Assembly (NCBI GenBank): GCA_016787345.1
Contig: JAEUUU010000166.1
Location: forward strand, 62,001-126,000
DNA: 64,000 nt
Direction of reading: 5' to 3'
Source: Saprospiraceae bacterium
GTDB taxonomy: Bacteria > Bacteroidota > Bacteroidia > Chitinophagales > Saprospiraceae
Below the pieces are notes generated by a model that was not told the DNA's origin, did not search any database, and was given only the letters and a program-made list of their open reading frames with translations. The stretch's first letter is position 1, and each line of letters starts with the position of its first letter. A program made the translations under genes and the position numbers. Shown here in pieces: positions 17,462-27,192 of this stretch.

Positions 17462-18559
17462 TCAAAATGCCTCGCCGACGGTAAGATAAAACCCGGAATT
17501 GTGCGCCCCTATACCGTAATCCATCCGGAGGTGAATATGCTGTTTGCGGTCGAACTCAAACCTCAGACCAGCCCCGGCATTAGGGCGCCATCGCAGTCGT
17601 TCTCCGGGTGTGCCAAATACGCTGCCGGTACCGCCGAACACCACCCCTTTGAACCGCCAAAAGATCGGAAACCGATACTCGGCCTGTACGAGCAACACAT
17701 GGCGGTCGCGATATTTGCCCAATGGATACCCTCGCAACAATCGGGCGCCACCCAGTTGCGCCATGCCGTAAAAAGGCGGGTTTCCGGCACTTGTCTGGCC
17801 AAGAAAATGCAGGGCTAAAACGTTGTTTTTCAACAAAGTAAAATAACGACTCGATTCCAGCGAGAAGCGCAGGTACGAAAAATTACTGCCCCACAGCGGG
17901 CTTTCCCCAAACAGCGTGGATTCAATCAGTACGCCTTTGCCGGGGTAAAATTGATTATCTCGGGAATCAAACAACCACACCGGGCCGAGAATGGAAGAAA
18001 TACCACCGCCGGTTCCGGCAACCTTGCCCGCGGCCAGTTCGCCGCCCTCGTCGACCGACAAGATCCGGTATGCGTCGAAACCCAGACGCAGCCCTGCCAA
18101 CTGATTGGTTCGCAAGCGGCGCAACAAGGACAACCGCGCGCGCGGGTATTGAGCGACGTATTTTTCAAGGTAATCATTCGGGTAGGAGTTCCCTATGCCA
18201 AAATACTGGTACAGATAGCGGTACCAGGCGAGTTCGCCGTATGCCCTCCAGTAACCGGCCGGACTAAACCACTGGAACGGGAAATTGACCAGGATTTGTT
18301 TGCGTTGGGTGTAGTTGATACCAAACGACACGCTTGATCGCAAAGGCTTGCCTTTGAATGTAACAATGCCGGCAGCACCAAACGCCCAGTACGTATCCGG
18401 GGTATACACTACAACCGGTACGGCAAAAATGCGGAGGGAGGAATCACGCGTGGGTGTTTGCTCCATTTCCTGTGAGAAAGCAAGTTCGGGGCAAAAAATA
18501 GCAGTACTTATAAATAACCAGACAGCTGCTAAACAACGCGTGGCGAGAGGGTAGGGCAT
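17462..18559 (-). CDS. Omp85-type outer-membrane barrel protein (surface antigen domain)
   Basis: A 365-residue protein with a signal peptide (cleavage near AFSQ-E). The sequence is almost all barrel: GPVWLFDSRDNQFYPGKG (about residues 213-230) and LGGARLLRGYPLGKYRDRH (about 284-302, matching the conserved Omp85 RGY/RG(Y/F) loop) are typical of the D15/bacterial surface antigen family. No POTRA domains are visible, so it is the barrel-only type found near patatin-like or surface proteins in Bacteroidota rather than BamA itself. Its stop is directly tail to tail with the lamin-tail protein (no spacer). Confidence 0.8.
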   Translation of the reverse strand: MPYPLATRCLAAVWLFISTAIFCPELAFSQEMEQTPTRDSSLRIFAVPVVVYTPDTYWAFGAAGIVTFKGKPLRSSVSFGINYTQRKQILVNFPFQWFSPAGYWRAYGELAWYRYLYQYFGIGNSYPNDYLEKYVAQYPRARLSLLRRLRTNQLAGLRLGFDAYRILSVDEGGELAAGKVAGTGGGISSILGPVWLFDSRDNQFYPGKGVLIESTLFGESPLWGSNFSYLRFSLESSRYFTLLKNNVLALHFLGQTSAGNPPFYGMAQLGGARLLRGYPLGKYRDRHVLLVQAEYRFPIFWRFKGVVFGGTGSVFGTPGERLRWRPNAGAGLRFEFDRKQHIHLRMDYGIGAHNSGFYLTVGEAF

Positions 18560-18616
18560 GGAACAAGTTTGCGACCGAAAGGTACGCGTTCCGGTGTGTT
18601 TAGGGGGCAGTACAAT

Positions 18617-18664
18617 AAAAAAGAGGCTGACTCCTGGCTACAACAGCTTATGAGACAGCCTCTT
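18617..18664 (-). terminator. Intrinsic terminator of the universal stress gene
   Basis: AAGAGGCTG (18621-18629) pairs with CAGCCTCTT (18656-18664). On the minus strand the stem runs into TTTTTTATT. It lies 25 bases beyond the UspA stop and just upstream of the barrel gene start. Confidence 0.75.
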
Positions 18665-18688
18665 GTGAAAAGCGATCCTTACTGAAAA

Positions 18689-19522
18689 TCAGTTTCTCTT
18701 TTTATCGTGAAGCGCCAGCAGCGGCACATGGATGCGGTGTGCCAGCTTGCGGGTAAGGCTTTCGTTGAAAATTTTGTACAGCAGGCTATGCTCGTGCGCA
18801 ACGGCGATCAGGAGCCCGGCATCCGTTGCTTCGATAAAGTTGGAAATAGCCTGAGCGGCATCGCGGTCGTGCAGGTAGTGCATATCAAAGGGGATATCTC
18901 CCAGTTTTTTTGTCAATGCCGTTTCTTTCTCCTGCACCTCTCTTTCGCCGGGCTTGTCGATAATGTGCACGACTTTCAAAGGCATCTTGTGCATACCCAG
19001 CAAAGTGTGCAGCACTTTCAGCCCCATCGATTCGATGCGAAAGTGAAAATCAGTGGCGAATACGGCCGGGCTGTTCGGGTAGTATTGCGCCTTTTTGGGC
19101 ACAACAATGAGCGGAATATCCGTCCGGCCAATCATACCGGCGGCAACACTGCCCAGAAAGACGCCCCGGAGCCCAGTGGCGCCGGTTGTTCCCATCACAA
19201 TCAGGTCTACATTATGTTTTTCGGCAACCTCGGCGATGGAAGGGATCGGAAATCCGACCAGACATTCAAAACGTGTCGGTACCGCATCGCCGCTCTGACC
19301 GCGTTGCTGACGGCGCACCCAGTCTTTCAGGTCTTTTTCCCGTTGGGAAATATAATCGTCGGACCAGAAGGCCGCGTAGACGTTGTTGTCGACGCCCTCA
19401 TTGGGAAATACGACGTGCAGGACCACCAGTTCGGCTCCTGACTGGCTGGCGATAGCGCCCGCGTAGCGAAGCGCATTGGCGGAAGCACTGGAAAAATCGG
19501 TAGGAACGAGGATGGTTTTCAT
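18689..19522 (-). CDS. Universal stress protein, tandem UspA domains
   Basis: A 277-residue cytoplasmic protein of two UspA folds. The first (about residues 1-148) starts MKTILVPTDFSSASANALRYA and contains an ATP-binding-type loop, MGTTGATGLRGVFLGSVA, near 117-134. The second (about 150-277) is more divergent and lacks an obvious GxxG...GS loop (ends AHRIHVPLLALHDKKRN). UspA proteins respond to stress, starvation or redox signals. The gene lies 55 bases downstream of a small conserved gene (19578-19997) on the same strand, and the two probably form an operon. Confidence 0.93.
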   Translation of the reverse strand: MKTILVPTDFSSASANALRYAGAIASQSGAELVVLHVVFPNEGVDNNVYAAFWSDDYISQREKDLKDWVRRQQRGQSGDAVPTRFECLVGFPIPSIAEVAEKHNVDLIVMGTTGATGLRGVFLGSVAAGMIGRTDIPLIVVPKKAQYYPNSPAVFATDFHFRIESMGLKVLHTLLGMHKMPLKVVHIIDKPGEREVQEKETALTKKLGDIPFDMHYLHDRDAAQAISNFIEATDAGLLIAVAHEHSLLYKIFNESLTRKLAHRIHVPLLALHDKKRN

Positions 19523-19577
19523 GATTTAACTTGTTGATGTTAAGGCAAATATTATCATCTGAAAATACACAGGACGG

Positions 19578-19997
19578 TCAATCCTGTTCTCGGTAATCCA
19601 GCGGTTCATCCGTCATTTCGTCCGGATGTTCGGCAGTTTCGCCTTTGCGATTTTGTTCCGCCAGGGTGAGGTGATCCGTCACGCTGGTTGCCAGCCAAAT
19701 CTGATGCGATTTGCGAAAAACCTGAACGTTCAAGCCGAAACGGCTTTCCAAATCTGCTTCGAAATTCCTGACTGTGATATCAGGCCGAATTTCCAGCATA
19801 CCGGCTTCAATACCGGGATTTAACTTGCTTAAGGGAGTATTGTGGTCTTTTACCATAAACCTGGCCTGGCTCCCCTCAAAGGCGTCATGAGGCGCCGTAA
19901 AACACTCGATTTTTAGAAAAGGGAAAACAGAATGCACGGACTGACTCAATTCCGCTATGGTCATTTCCGGATGTAGTTGAACTTGCACGACAGTCAT
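19578..19997 (-). CDS. Small conserved protein upstream of UspA, function unknown
   Basis: A 139-residue soluble protein without signal peptide. It begins MTVVQVQLHPEMTIAELSQS; the region to about residue 105 alternates beta strands and helices, and the last 30 residues are highly charged and probably disordered (ETAEHPDEMTDEPLDYREQD). I do not recognise a named domain. Its position directly upstream of the tandem UspA gene on the same strand suggests a shared role in stress response. That is inference from context. Confidence 0.7.
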   Translation of the reverse strand: MTVVQVQLHPEMTIAELSQSVHSVFPFLKIECFTAPHDAFEGSQARFMVKDHNTPLSKLNPGIEAGMLEIRPDITVRNFEADLESRFGLNVQVFRKSHQIWLATSVTDHLTLAEQNRKGETAEHPDEMTDEPLDYREQD

Positions 19998-20101
19998 TTT
20001 AGTTTGAAAATCAATTTTTTACACTACAAAACTCCTTCTTGTGGCAGGAGGAGGGCAATGACAACGCTTATCCCGATAGATGATATTGGTTGCCCATTTG
20101 C

Positions 20102-20109
20102 TACCTTTG
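20102..20109 (+). promoter_or_regulatory. Putative -7 box (TACCTTTG) for purL
   Basis: TACCTTTG followed by C exactly matches the Bacteroidota -7 consensus and lies 48 bases before the purL ATG at 20158. A -33 TTTG at the right distance is not evident. Its position also argues against the longer purL start at 20080. Confidence 0.5.
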
Positions 20110-20157
20110 CGGCTTGAAATCAGCAACCGTTCACTTTTCTTACGCTGCCTTTTTTTA

Positions 20158-22389
20158 ATGGCCACAGTCGAGTCATTGCCTACCCTCGAAACCGCCCGTA
20201 CCCTGGGCCTTACTCCCGAAGAATTCGAAAAAATCCACGAGATCCTGGGGCGAGCGCCCAACTTTACGGAACTGTCGGTTTATTCGGTCATGTGGAGCGA
20301 ACACTGTTCCTACAAAAACTCGATCGTCCAACTGAAAACCCTTCCGCGCAGCGGAAAACGACTTTTAGTCGGGGCAGGAGAGGAGAATGCCGGTCTTGTA
20401 GACATTGGCGACGGACTGGGTTGCGCTTTCAAGATCGAAAGCCACAATCACCCCTCCGCTATCGAGCCCTACCAGGGCGCCGCTACGGGTGTAGGCGGTA
20501 TTCATCGCGATATTTTCACCATGGGCGCCCGCCCGATTGCGGCATTGAACTCCCTGCGGTTTGGTCGGCCCGACGATCCGCGTATGAAACGCCTGATTGC
20601 AGGCGTCGTGAAAGGCATCGGCGATTATGGCAACTGTTTCGGCGTGCCAACGGTGGGCGGTGAAGTATACTTCTACGATTGCTACAACCACGATATTCTT
20701 GTCAATGCCATGTCCGCAGGCATTGTGAAAGTCGGCGAAACAGTCAGTGCAACAGCCGGAAATCCGGGTAATCCCGTGTTTATCGTGGGCTCGGCGACCG
20801 GCAAAGACGGGATTCACGGCGCTACTTTTGCCTCGGCCGACCTGACAGAAGACTCGCACGAAGATTTGCCCGCGGTACAGGTTGGCGACCCTTTTCAGGA
20901 AAAATTGCTGCTTGAAGCCTCGCTTGAAGCCATAAAAACCGGCGCGGTGGTTGGTATGCAGGACATGGGAGCGGCAGGTATCACCTGCTCCACTTCCGAA
21001 ATGAGCGCCAAATCGGGCGTCGGTATGCGCATCGACCTCGACAAGGTACCTACCCGCCAATCGAATATGAAAGCCTGGGAAATTCTGCTTTCGGAAAGCC
21101 AGGAACGTATGCTCATCGTTTGCACGCCCGGCAGAGAACAGGAAATCCTGGACGTGTTTGACAAATGGGATTTGCCCTGCGAACAAATCGGCGTTACGAC
21201 CGATACCGGGATGCTTGAATATTACCACCACGGCGAACTGGTTGCCCAGGCGCCCGCTGAATCGCTGGTATTGGGCGGCGGCGCGCCAGTGTATATCCGG
21301 GAACAAAAACGCCCGGCCTACATGGCAGAAATTGAAAAATTCGACCTTCAAAAGATCAAAGTCCCTTCCGACCTCAAAGCCGCGGCCAACAAACTTTGGC
21401 ATTCGCCCAACCTCGCCGCCAAAAACTGGATCACCCGCCAATACGACTCCATGGTCCGCACCGGCACCATGACCACCAACCGACCCGCCGACGCGGCGGT
21501 CGTGTACGTAAAAGGCACGCGCAAATCATTGGCGCTCACAACCGATTGCAACTCCGCCTACGTGTACGCCGATCCCTGGAAAGGCGCCATGATCGCTGTT
21601 GCCGAAGCAGCGCGCAATATCGTATGTTCCGGTGGCGAACCGGTCGCCATCACCAACTGCCTCAACTTCGGCAACCCCTACAACCCCGAAGTATACTATC
21701 AGTTTGCCGAAGCCATCAGGGGCATGGGCGATGCTTGCCGCAAGTTTGGCACCCCGGTAACGGGCGGCAACGTCAGTTTTTATAACCAATACGCCAAAGA
21801 TGGAGCGGTTATCCCGGTTTACCCCACGCCCACGATCGGCATGCTGGGTATCCTCGACGATTACGAGCAAATGATGACGCTTGACTTCAAAAACGAAGGC
21901 GACAAGATTTACCTGCTCGGCGTTAGCCGCGAAGATCTGGGCAGCAGCGAATACCTCCGGGTCGTACACGGAACCGAATACAGCCCCTGCCCCTATTTTG
22001 ATCTGGAAGAGGAATACCAACTTCAGCAGGTTCTGAAAAAGGCCATTGCCGAGGGCTTGTTGCAGTCTGCACACGACGTCAGCGAAGGCGGCCTTTTCGG
22101 CGCCATGCTGGAAAGCGCCATGCCTTCAGGTATGGGCTTCCACCTCAAAACGCCGTCGGGCATTCGCCCCGATGCATGGCTCTTTGGCGAATCGCAAAGC
22201 CGTGTGATCGTCTCTGTCCGCCCTGAACAGTCTGCCGTCTTCGAGCGTTTTCTGATCGATGAAAACCAAACGTATGAATACCTGGGTGAAGTCGTTGGCG
22301 ATGTCGTAGTCGTAAACGATGCCGACTGGGGCAATATCGCCACCTGGAAACACACCCACGCCACACTGTTGGCTGAAAAAATGAATTGA
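20158..22389 (+). CDS. purL: Phosphoribosylformylglycinamidine synthase, PurL subunit
   Basis: Catalyses ATP-dependent conversion of FGAR to FGAM in purine synthesis. At 743 residues it is the small PurL that works with separate PurS and PurQ, neither of which is in view. Signatures: [13 protein letters not shown] (about residues 42-54), [21 protein letters not shown] (split, about 83-105), [17 protein letters not shown] (about 265-281) and [11 protein letters not shown] near 535-545. I chose the ATG at 20158 ([11 protein letters not shown]), since the upstream in-frame Met (20080) would overlap the -7 box and add an unrelated hydrophobic stretch. It is followed 53 bases later by the TlpA-like gene. 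Confidence 0.96.
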   Translation: MATVESLPTLETARTLGLTPEEFEKIHEILGRAPNFTELSVYSVMWSEHCSYKNSIVQLKTLPRSGKRLLVGAGEENAGLVDIGDGLGCAFKIESHNHPSAIEPYQGAATGVGGIHRDIFTMGARPIAALNSLRFGRPDDPRMKRLIAGVVKGIGDYGNCFGVPTVGGEVYFYDCYNHDILVNAMSAGIVKVGETVSATAGNPGNPVFIVGSATGKDGIHGATFASADLTEDSHEDLPAVQVGDPFQEKLLLEASLEAIKTGAVVGMQDMGAAGITCSTSEMSAKSGVGMRIDLDKVPTRQSNMKAWEILLSESQERMLIVCTPGREQEILDVFDKWDLPCEQIGVTTDTGMLEYYHHGELVAQAPAESLVLGGGAPVYIREQKRPAYMAEIEKFDLQKIKVPSDLKAAANKLWHSPNLAAKNWITRQYDSMVRTGTMTTNRPADAAVVYVKGTRKSLALTTDCNSAYVYADPWKGAMIAVAEAARNIVCSGGEPVAITNCLNFGNPYNPEVYYQFAEAIRGMGDACRKFGTPVTGGNVSFYNQYAKDGAVIPVYPTPTIGMLGILDDYEQMMTLDFKNEGDKIYLLGVSREDLGSSEYLRVVHGTEYSPCPYFDLEEEYQLQQVLKKAIAEGLLQSAHDVSEGGLFGAMLESAMPSGMGFHLKTPSGIRPDAWLFGESQSRVIVSVRPEQSAVFERFLIDENQTYEYLGEVVGDVVVVNDADWGNIATWKHTHATLLAEKMN

Positions 22390-22442
22390 TGAAACAGGCT
22401 CGCTTTTTGCTTGATTTTTTTTATCTGTAATTTCAATTTGAT

Positions 22443-23525
22443 ATGAAATCCATAAAATCTCTGTTACTGCTGCTCCTCCCGGTCATCTTCCTTTTTGCTG
22501 CCTGTCAGGCGGGTGAAGAAGGTTATGTTTTTAAAGGGACGGTTAAAGATGCAGCCGATCTCCAGGTAAAACTGGAGCAATCCTTTTTTGACCGTACCAC
22601 CTTTGCGCTCGGCGCCGCGAAATGCGATGCCAACGGCAAATTTTCGTTGAAACAGGAGAAACCTTTCGAAAGAGGGCTTTATGTCCTTACCGTCGGCGAC
22701 AAAAAAATGTATTTCATGCTCGACGGCAGTGAAAAATCGGTGAGTTTCAGCGGCGATCTGGCCTCGATCGACAAACTTCAGATTGAAGTCGAAGGCTCTG
22801 AAACCATGGAGTGCTACGCCAAATTTGTACAGGGCCTCTTCGCAGCGCCGCCTGCTACGGCCGACGAATCCAAAAAAATTCTGGCGGAGAAAGGCTGCAA
22901 CCCGCTGCTTCGTGCATTTTTTACCTCACAGTTTTTTGGGCGGATCGCCGACCAGCATCTGGCCGATTTTAAAACCGCAAGCAAAGATCTCAGCGACTAC
23001 ATGCCGGGCTCCAAATACGCCTCGGTGTATGCCAATATGGTGAGCCAGCTGGAAACGCAAATTACACAAGGCAGCGCCCCCCAACCGGCAGGTAACGGCA
23101 AAATTCAGGTCGGCCAACCGGCGCCCGACATCGCCCTGCCCGATCCCGACGGCAAGGTTCGCTCCCTTTCCAGCCTCAAAGGCAAAGTAGTGCTGCTCGA
23201 CTTTTGGGCCAGCTGGTGCGGCCCCTGCCGCCGTGCCAACCCGCACGTGGTCGACGTCTACAACAAATACAAAGCCAAAGGCTTCGACGTTTTCAGTGTT
23301 TCGCTCGACCGCCCCGACGGCAAAGAGGCCTGGAAAAAAGCTATTAAAGACGACGGACTCGTGTGGAGCAACCACGTCAGCGATCTGCAGTACTGGAATA
23401 GCGCCCCGGCTGCTACTTATGGCGTTCGCGCCATTCCGCAAACCTTCCTGATCGGTCGCGATGGCAAGATTATCGCTGTCAATCCGCGCAATAATCTGGA
23501 AAGCGAGTTGTTGAAAGTGCTGTAA
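22443..23525 (+). CDS. TlpA-type thioredoxin-fold lipoprotein with DUF4369 N-terminus
   Basis: A 360-residue lipoprotein: lipobox LFAAC with the lipidated Cys at residue 20. The N-terminal domain (about 25-120) looks like DUF4369 (VFKGTVKDAADLQVKLEQS), and the C-terminal half (about 220-360) is a TlpA/AhpC-TSA thioredoxin fold. The redox motif is ASWCGPCRR with Cys259 and Cys262, and a cis-proline segment AIPQTFLI follows. It should act outside the inner membrane as a thiol:disulfide reductant, for instance for cytochrome c maturation; the window encodes several c-type cytochromes. A strong terminator follows. Confidence 0.92.
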   Translation: MKSIKSLLLLLLPVIFLFAACQAGEEGYVFKGTVKDAADLQVKLEQSFFDRTTFALGAAKCDANGKFSLKQEKPFERGLYVLTVGDKKMYFMLDGSEKSVSFSGDLASIDKLQIEVEGSETMECYAKFVQGLFAAPPATADESKKILAEKGCNPLLRAFFTSQFFGRIADQHLADFKTASKDLSDYMPGSKYASVYANMVSQLETQITQGSAPQPAGNGKIQVGQPAPDIALPDPDGKVRSLSSLKGKVVLLDFWASWCGPCRRANPHVVDVYNKYKAKGFDVFSVSLDRPDGKEAWKKAIKDDGLVWSNHVSDLQYWNSAPAATYGVRAIPQTFLIGRDGKIIAVNPRNNLESELLKVL

Positions 23526-23542
23526 TTTCCCCTGTTTTGATG

Positions 23543-23588
23543 AAAAAAAGAGCGTACCGGGTATTAAACCCGGTACGCTCTTTTTTTT
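23543..23588. terminator. Bidirectional intrinsic terminator
   Basis: GAGCGTACCGGGT (23550-23562) pairs perfectly with ACCCGGTACGCTC (23568-23580), loop ATTAA, flanked by A7 on the left and T8 on the right. It serves the convergent TlpA-like gene and the ABC ATPase gene. Confidence 0.92.
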
Positions 23589-23606
23589 CTGACACCTTCA
23601 ACTCAA

Positions 23607-24329
23607 CTACTCGGTCGCGGGGGCAGGCTGTGAGGAAAAACTGACCACCTGGTCATTTTTCAGGTCCGTTTCGATCAGTCCGTCGCGCAGGCGTACGATC
23701 CGGTGCGCGTACAACGCGATATCCTGTTCGTGTGTCACGAGGATGATCGTATTTCCGTTTTTGTGAATTTGCTCAAACAGAGCCATGATCTCGTAGGAGG
23801 TCTTGGAGTCCAGGTTGCCCGTGGGTTCGTCGGCCAGGATGATTGCCGGATCGTTGACCAGCGCGCGCGCAATGGCAACGCGTTGGCGCTGTCCGCCGGA
23901 CAACTCGTTGGGTTTGTGCATAACCCGGTCGCCCAGGCCCACCGATTCGAGCACTTTTCGCGCTTTTTCGAGGCGTTCTTCTTTGGGGATACCAGAGTAG
24001 ACCAGCGGAAGCGCGACGTTTTCGAGAGATGACAGGCGAGGCAGGAGGTTGAATGTTTGGAAAACGAAACCGATCTGGCGGTTGCGAACTTCTGCCAGAT
24101 CGGAGTCGTCCATTGTACTGACTTCAATATCGTTGAGGTAATATTTGCCGCTGGTGGGGGAGTCCAGGCAACCCAGCAGATTCATCAGGGTAGACTTGCC
24201 ACTGCCTGATGGGCCCATGAGCGCCACATATTCGTTGCGGTCGATGTTGAGGGAAACGTCTTTCAACGCCTCCACTTTTTCAGCGCCCATGATGTAGGTT
24301 TTATTGAGGTGTTCGATCGAAATCAGCAT
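23607..24329 (-). CDS. ABC transporter ATP-binding protein (LolD/MacB type)
   Basis: A 240-residue ATPase. Walker A is GPSGSGKST (about residues 39-47), the Q-loop follows in [14 protein letters not shown], the signature is [15 protein letters not shown] (about 142-156) and Walker B is [11 protein letters not shown] (about 163-173). The sequence is of the LolD/MacB/FtsE class, which energises FtsX-type permeases. No permease is adjacent; the LolC/E-type permease at 3186-4487 is a possible partner, but other copies may exist outside the window. It lies 39 bases downstream of gatC on the same strand. Confidence 0.92.
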   Translation of the reverse strand: MLISIEHLNKTYIMGAEKVEALKDVSLNIDRNEYVALMGPSGSGKSTLMNLLGCLDSPTSGKYYLNDIEVSTMDDSDLAEVRNRQIGFVFQTFNLLPRLSSLENVALPLVYSGIPKEERLEKARKVLESVGLGDRVMHKPNELSGGQRQRVAIARALVNDPAIILADEPTGNLDSKTSYEIMALFEQIHKNGNTIILVTHEQDIALYAHRIVRLRDGLIETDLKNDQVVSFSSQPAPATE

Positions 24330-24368
24330 GGTTGAGAATCTGATGTGTTAAACTTGTGATTGCCTGGG

Positions 24369-24650
24369 TCATTCGATGACTTTTGGCACCCTGAAAAACC
24401 GCCCGTCGTGTCTGGGGGCGTTTTCAAGCGCCTCCTCTGTGGAAACCTGGCCACCAACTTCATCTTTCCGATCGTTACTGTCATTTTCATTCAGATAACG
24501 CAAAGGTTCGACGCCGCGGGTATCCAGTTTTTGTAAATGGTCTACCATTTCCAGAATCCTGTCGAGGTCATTGGCAAAGCGCAAACGTTCGGAAGAGTCC
24601 AGTTGTAAGCGGGCCAGTTTTTCAAGGTTCGAAATAAGGATTTCATCCAT
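24369..24650 (-). CDS. gatC: Asp/Glu-tRNA amidotransferase subunit C
   Basis: A 93-residue subunit of the GatCAB complex, which amidates misacylated Glu-tRNA-Gln and Asp-tRNA-Asn. The sequence has the usual plan: helix LISNLEKLARLQLDSSERLR, then ILEMVDHLQKLDTRGVEPL and the C-terminal tail APRHDGRFFRVPKVIE that wraps around GatA. gatA and gatB are not in the window, so the operon is split. Confidence 0.93.
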   Translation of the reverse strand: MDEILISNLEKLARLQLDSSERLRFANDLDRILEMVDHLQKLDTRGVEPLRYLNENDSNDRKDEVGGQVSTEEALENAPRHDGRFFRVPKVIE

Positions 24651-24794
24651 GAGTGAAAAAAAAGCTTAGATGATTGCAAGGCTTCGCTCGTTAAACGGAC
24701 GGTGTTGTCCGTTGAGCGCTTTGGAAAAAACGTTGAAAGGAAGCTGGGCATCGCAAAATGAACGCCTATTTTCGCAGCGCACAAAAGTAAAGGA

Positions 24795-25445
24795 ATGAAC
24801 ACGAGTTTACCCTCCGACAAACCCATGATCCGCCACGTCGCAATTGCCGGCAATATCGGCGCTGGCAAAACTACCCTGACAGAAATGCTCAGCCGGCACT
24901 TCAATTGGGACGTACACTACGAGAACACGGAAAACAACCCCTACCTGTCCGATTTTTATGTCGACATGAAGCGTTGGTCGTTCAACCTGCAGGTCTTTTT
25001 CCTGTCGAGCCGCTATCAACAAGTGCTCCGAATCCAGCAAGGCAATCGAACGGTAATTCAGGACCGCACGATCTACGAAGATGCTTTCATTTTCGCCCCC
25101 AACCTCGCCGACATGGGCCTGATGGAACGCCGCGACTTCGAAAATTACACCACGCTGTTCCAGTCTATCGTATCTCAGATCAAACCGCCGGATTTGCTGA
25201 TTTATCTCAAAGCCAGTATTCCGACCCTGGTCGACCATATTCAAATGCGTGGGCGCGACTACGAAGGCAGCATCAGCCTTGATTACCTGAAACGTCTCAA
25301 TGAGCGTTACGACAACTGGATCAACGGATACCGCGAAGGCAGGTTATTGATTATCAATGTCGATCACCTCGATTTCCAGAATCATCCGGAAGATTCGGGC
25401 AAGGTTCTGGAAATGGTACAGGCGGAACTTCACGGACTTTTTTAA
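24795..25445 (+). CDS. Deoxynucleoside kinase
   Basis: A 216-residue kinase of the dNK family, phosphorylating deoxynucleosides in salvage. P-loop: IAGNIGAGKTTLTEML (about residues 17-32). The family motif DRTIYEDAFIFA (about 90-101) carries the ERS/DRT-type catalytic region, and a LID-type arginine-rich segment MRGRDYE lies near 150. Substrate specificity (dA/dG or dC) cannot be read. Start at 24795 puts 11 residues ahead of the first strand; a later Met (residue 11) is possible. It heads a three-gene plus-strand operon with an SDR and a MmcQ/YjbR protein (gaps of 6 and 12 bases). Confidence 0.9.
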   Translation: MNTSLPSDKPMIRHVAIAGNIGAGKTTLTEMLSRHFNWDVHYENTENNPYLSDFYVDMKRWSFNLQVFFLSSRYQQVLRIQQGNRTVIQDRTIYEDAFIFAPNLADMGLMERRDFENYTTLFQSIVSQIKPPDLLIYLKASIPTLVDHIQMRGRDYEGSISLDYLKRLNERYDNWINGYREGRLLIINVDHLDFQNHPEDSGKVLEMVQAELHGLF

Positions 25446-25451
25446 CGCCCT

Positions 25452-26162
25452 ATGGACAAAAAAATCACCCTTATTTCCGGCGCCTCACGGGGCATCGGCC
25501 GGGCAATCGCCACCCGCCTGGCACGGGAGCAACATTTTGTGATGCTCCTGGCGCGCAATGCCGAAGAACTCAGCGAACTGGAATTTGAAATCGATCAGGC
25601 CGGCGGCAAATCGCTTTCTTTCCCGATCGATATTGCGAGTGAAAAACAAGTCAACGAAACTGTCGACCAGATTCTGCGCGATTTCGGTCGGATAGATTCC
25701 GTCATCAACAACGCTGGAATCGGCATATTCAAACCTGCCGACGAACTGGCCGCTTCGGATTGGGACAGAGTGATGGAGGTCAATGTAAAAGGCAGTTTTC
25801 TGCTCTCAAAAGCGGCATTGCCGGCCATGAAAAAAGCCGGCGCGGGCCATATCGTCGGCGTCGCTTCGGATGTTTCCAAACGCACATTCGCCACCGGCAG
25901 CCTTTATACGGCAAGCAAATATGCCCAGCACGCCTTTTTCGAGTCGCTTCGCAGAGAAGTACGCAAACTCGGTATCAAGGTCAGTGTGATCTACCCCGGA
26001 CTGGTCGATACCTATTTTCACGATGGTCCGCCCGGACAGGCGCACCGAAAAGGCTATCTCCAGCCGACCGATATCGCCGATGCCGTGGCTTATGTGCTGA
26101 ATGCTCCGCCGCACGTTGTCGTCGACGAACTGATGCTGCATCCCATGATTCAGGAATGGTAA
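25452..26162 (+). CDS. Short-chain dehydrogenase/reductase
   Basis: A 236-residue classical SDR. The nucleotide-binding motif is SGASRGIGRAIA (about residues 9-20), NNAGIG lies near 86-91, and the active site has Ser (VASDVSKR near 139) with YTASK (Tyr and Lys near 153-157). The family is NAD(P)-dependent with wide substrates; the one here is unknown. It lies 6 bases after the deoxynucleoside kinase. Confidence 0.92.
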   Translation: MDKKITLISGASRGIGRAIATRLAREQHFVMLLARNAEELSELEFEIDQAGGKSLSFPIDIASEKQVNETVDQILRDFGRIDSVINNAGIGIFKPADELAASDWDRVMEVNVKGSFLLSKAALPAMKKAGAGHIVGVASDVSKRTFATGSLYTASKYAQHAFFESLRREVRKLGIKVSVIYPGLVDTYFHDGPPGQAHRKGYLQPTDIADAVAYVLNAPPHVVVDELMLHPMIQEW

Positions 26163-26174
26163 ATTTCAATCCGC

Positions 26175-26531
26175 ATGGATATTGAACAGTTTCGCGAATA
26201 CTGCCTGGCCAAAAAAGGCGTCACGGAAGATTTCCCTTTCGATGAAGTTACCCTCTGTCTGCGTGTGATGGGCAAAATATTCGCCATCACCGGCCTCGAC
26301 GCGGATCGTTTCAGCGTCAACCTGAAATGCGATCCCGATTACGCCCTCGAACTTCGCGAACAATACGGCGAGGTACAGCCGGGGTGGCACATGAACAAAA
26401 AACACTGGAATACCGTCGATTTTGAAGGTTCGCTCGATCAGGGAACGTTGCGGAAGTTGATCGACCACTCGTACGAGAGGGTTGTCGCGACCTTGAAAAA
26501 GACGGAAAAAGAGGCCTTGGCCGGGCTCTAA
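26175..26531 (+). CDS. MmcQ/YjbR-family protein
   Basis: A 118-residue single-domain protein. The pattern EDFPFDEVTLCLRVMGKIFAI (split across about residues 18-40), KCDPDYALELREQY and PGWHMNKKHWNTV is typical of the MmcQ/YjbR double-wing fold, which has been described as DNA-binding-like. The specific role is unknown. It is the last gene of the dNK-SDR operon. Its stop overlaps the stop of the convergent gene at 26528 by about 3 bases, and no terminator separates them. Confidence 0.92.
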   Translation: MDIEQFREYCLAKKGVTEDFPFDEVTLCLRVMGKIFAITGLDADRFSVNLKCDPDYALELREQYGEVQPGWHMNKKHWNTVDFEGSLDQGTLRKLIDHSYERVVATLKKTEKEALAGL

Positions 26532-27130
26532 TGCCACCACAACATTGCAACGCCTGCCAATACCAGGGTTATACCGGTAATCAGACCGGCATTGTGCTCC
26601 CAGGCATGCCAGTCCATTTTTTTCAGGCCCGCAAGCGCCAGGCGTACCCATAACAACATACCGATAATGCTCACCAAGGCATAAGTTGTGGCCAGAACGA
26701 CGACGAAGCGCCAGCCGTACTGACCGGCAGCCAGAAAAAAGCCTTCGATTTCGAGACAAGGCGAAAAAAACATGGCGACGACCAGGGAAGTGACGATGCC
26801 CCAACTGAAATTTTCGCCCGTAAGGTGAAAATGATGGTGATAATAATGCCGGTAAATAAAATATCCACCCATAAAAACCAGCAAGGCAGGAGCCATCCAG
26901 TGCGTAAATCCTTCAACCTGTACTGCCAGGGTTCGGCCGGCCAATGAAAGGATAAAACCCAGCAATACGGTACTCAATACGTGTGCAAAACCCGCAAAAA
27001 AAGTCACCAAAAGCGTGTACCGAATAGTCCAGCCGCCCTGTCTGCTGACGGCCAAAACCGGGAGCCAATGACTGGGAATCAAGGCATGAAATACACTTAG
27101 CACAACGGTACCCACTAACAGACTATACAT
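26528..27130 (-). CDS. NicO/UreH-like polytopic membrane protein
   Basis: A 200-residue inner-membrane protein with about six helices (near residues 3-20, 35-60, 78-95, 108-130, 138-165 and 178-198). The first helix contains FHALIPSHWLPV, resembling the HAxxPxH-type metal-binding helix of RcnA/NicO/UreH transporters. A cytoplasmic or periplasmic loop is strikingly histidine-rich (HYYHHHFHL, about 94-102), and a later helix contains FFSPCLEIE. Nickel, cobalt or other metal movement is a reasonable inference but not shown. The gene lies 62 bases downstream of a di-heme peroxidase on the same strand, so co-transcription is likely. Confidence 0.7.
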   Translation of the reverse strand: MYSLLVGTVVLSVFHALIPSHWLPVLAVSRQGGWTIRYTLLVTFFAGFAHVLSTVLLGFILSLAGRTLAVQVEGFTHWMAPALLVFMGGYFIYRHYYHHHFHLTGENFSWGIVTSLVVAMFFSPCLEIEGFFLAAGQYGWRFVVVLATTYALVSIIGMLLWVRLALAGLKKMDWHAWEHNAGLITGITLVLAGVAMLWWH

Positions 27131-27192
27131 GGATCAACGACCTGTTCTCTTTAAAAAAGCCTGCAATAAACGGCGATACATTCATTAATCAC

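Noticed and set aside
17462..18559. Calling the Omp85-type barrel TamA, partner of TamB at 50502
   Set aside because: It lacks visible POTRA domains and is 32 kb from tamB, so there is no positional or domain evidence.
23607..24329. Assigning the ABC ATPase and the LolC/E-type permease at 3186 to one Lol complex
   Set aside because: They lie 19 kb apart on opposite strands and Bacteroidota genomes usually carry several ATPases of this class, so the pairing is only a possibility.
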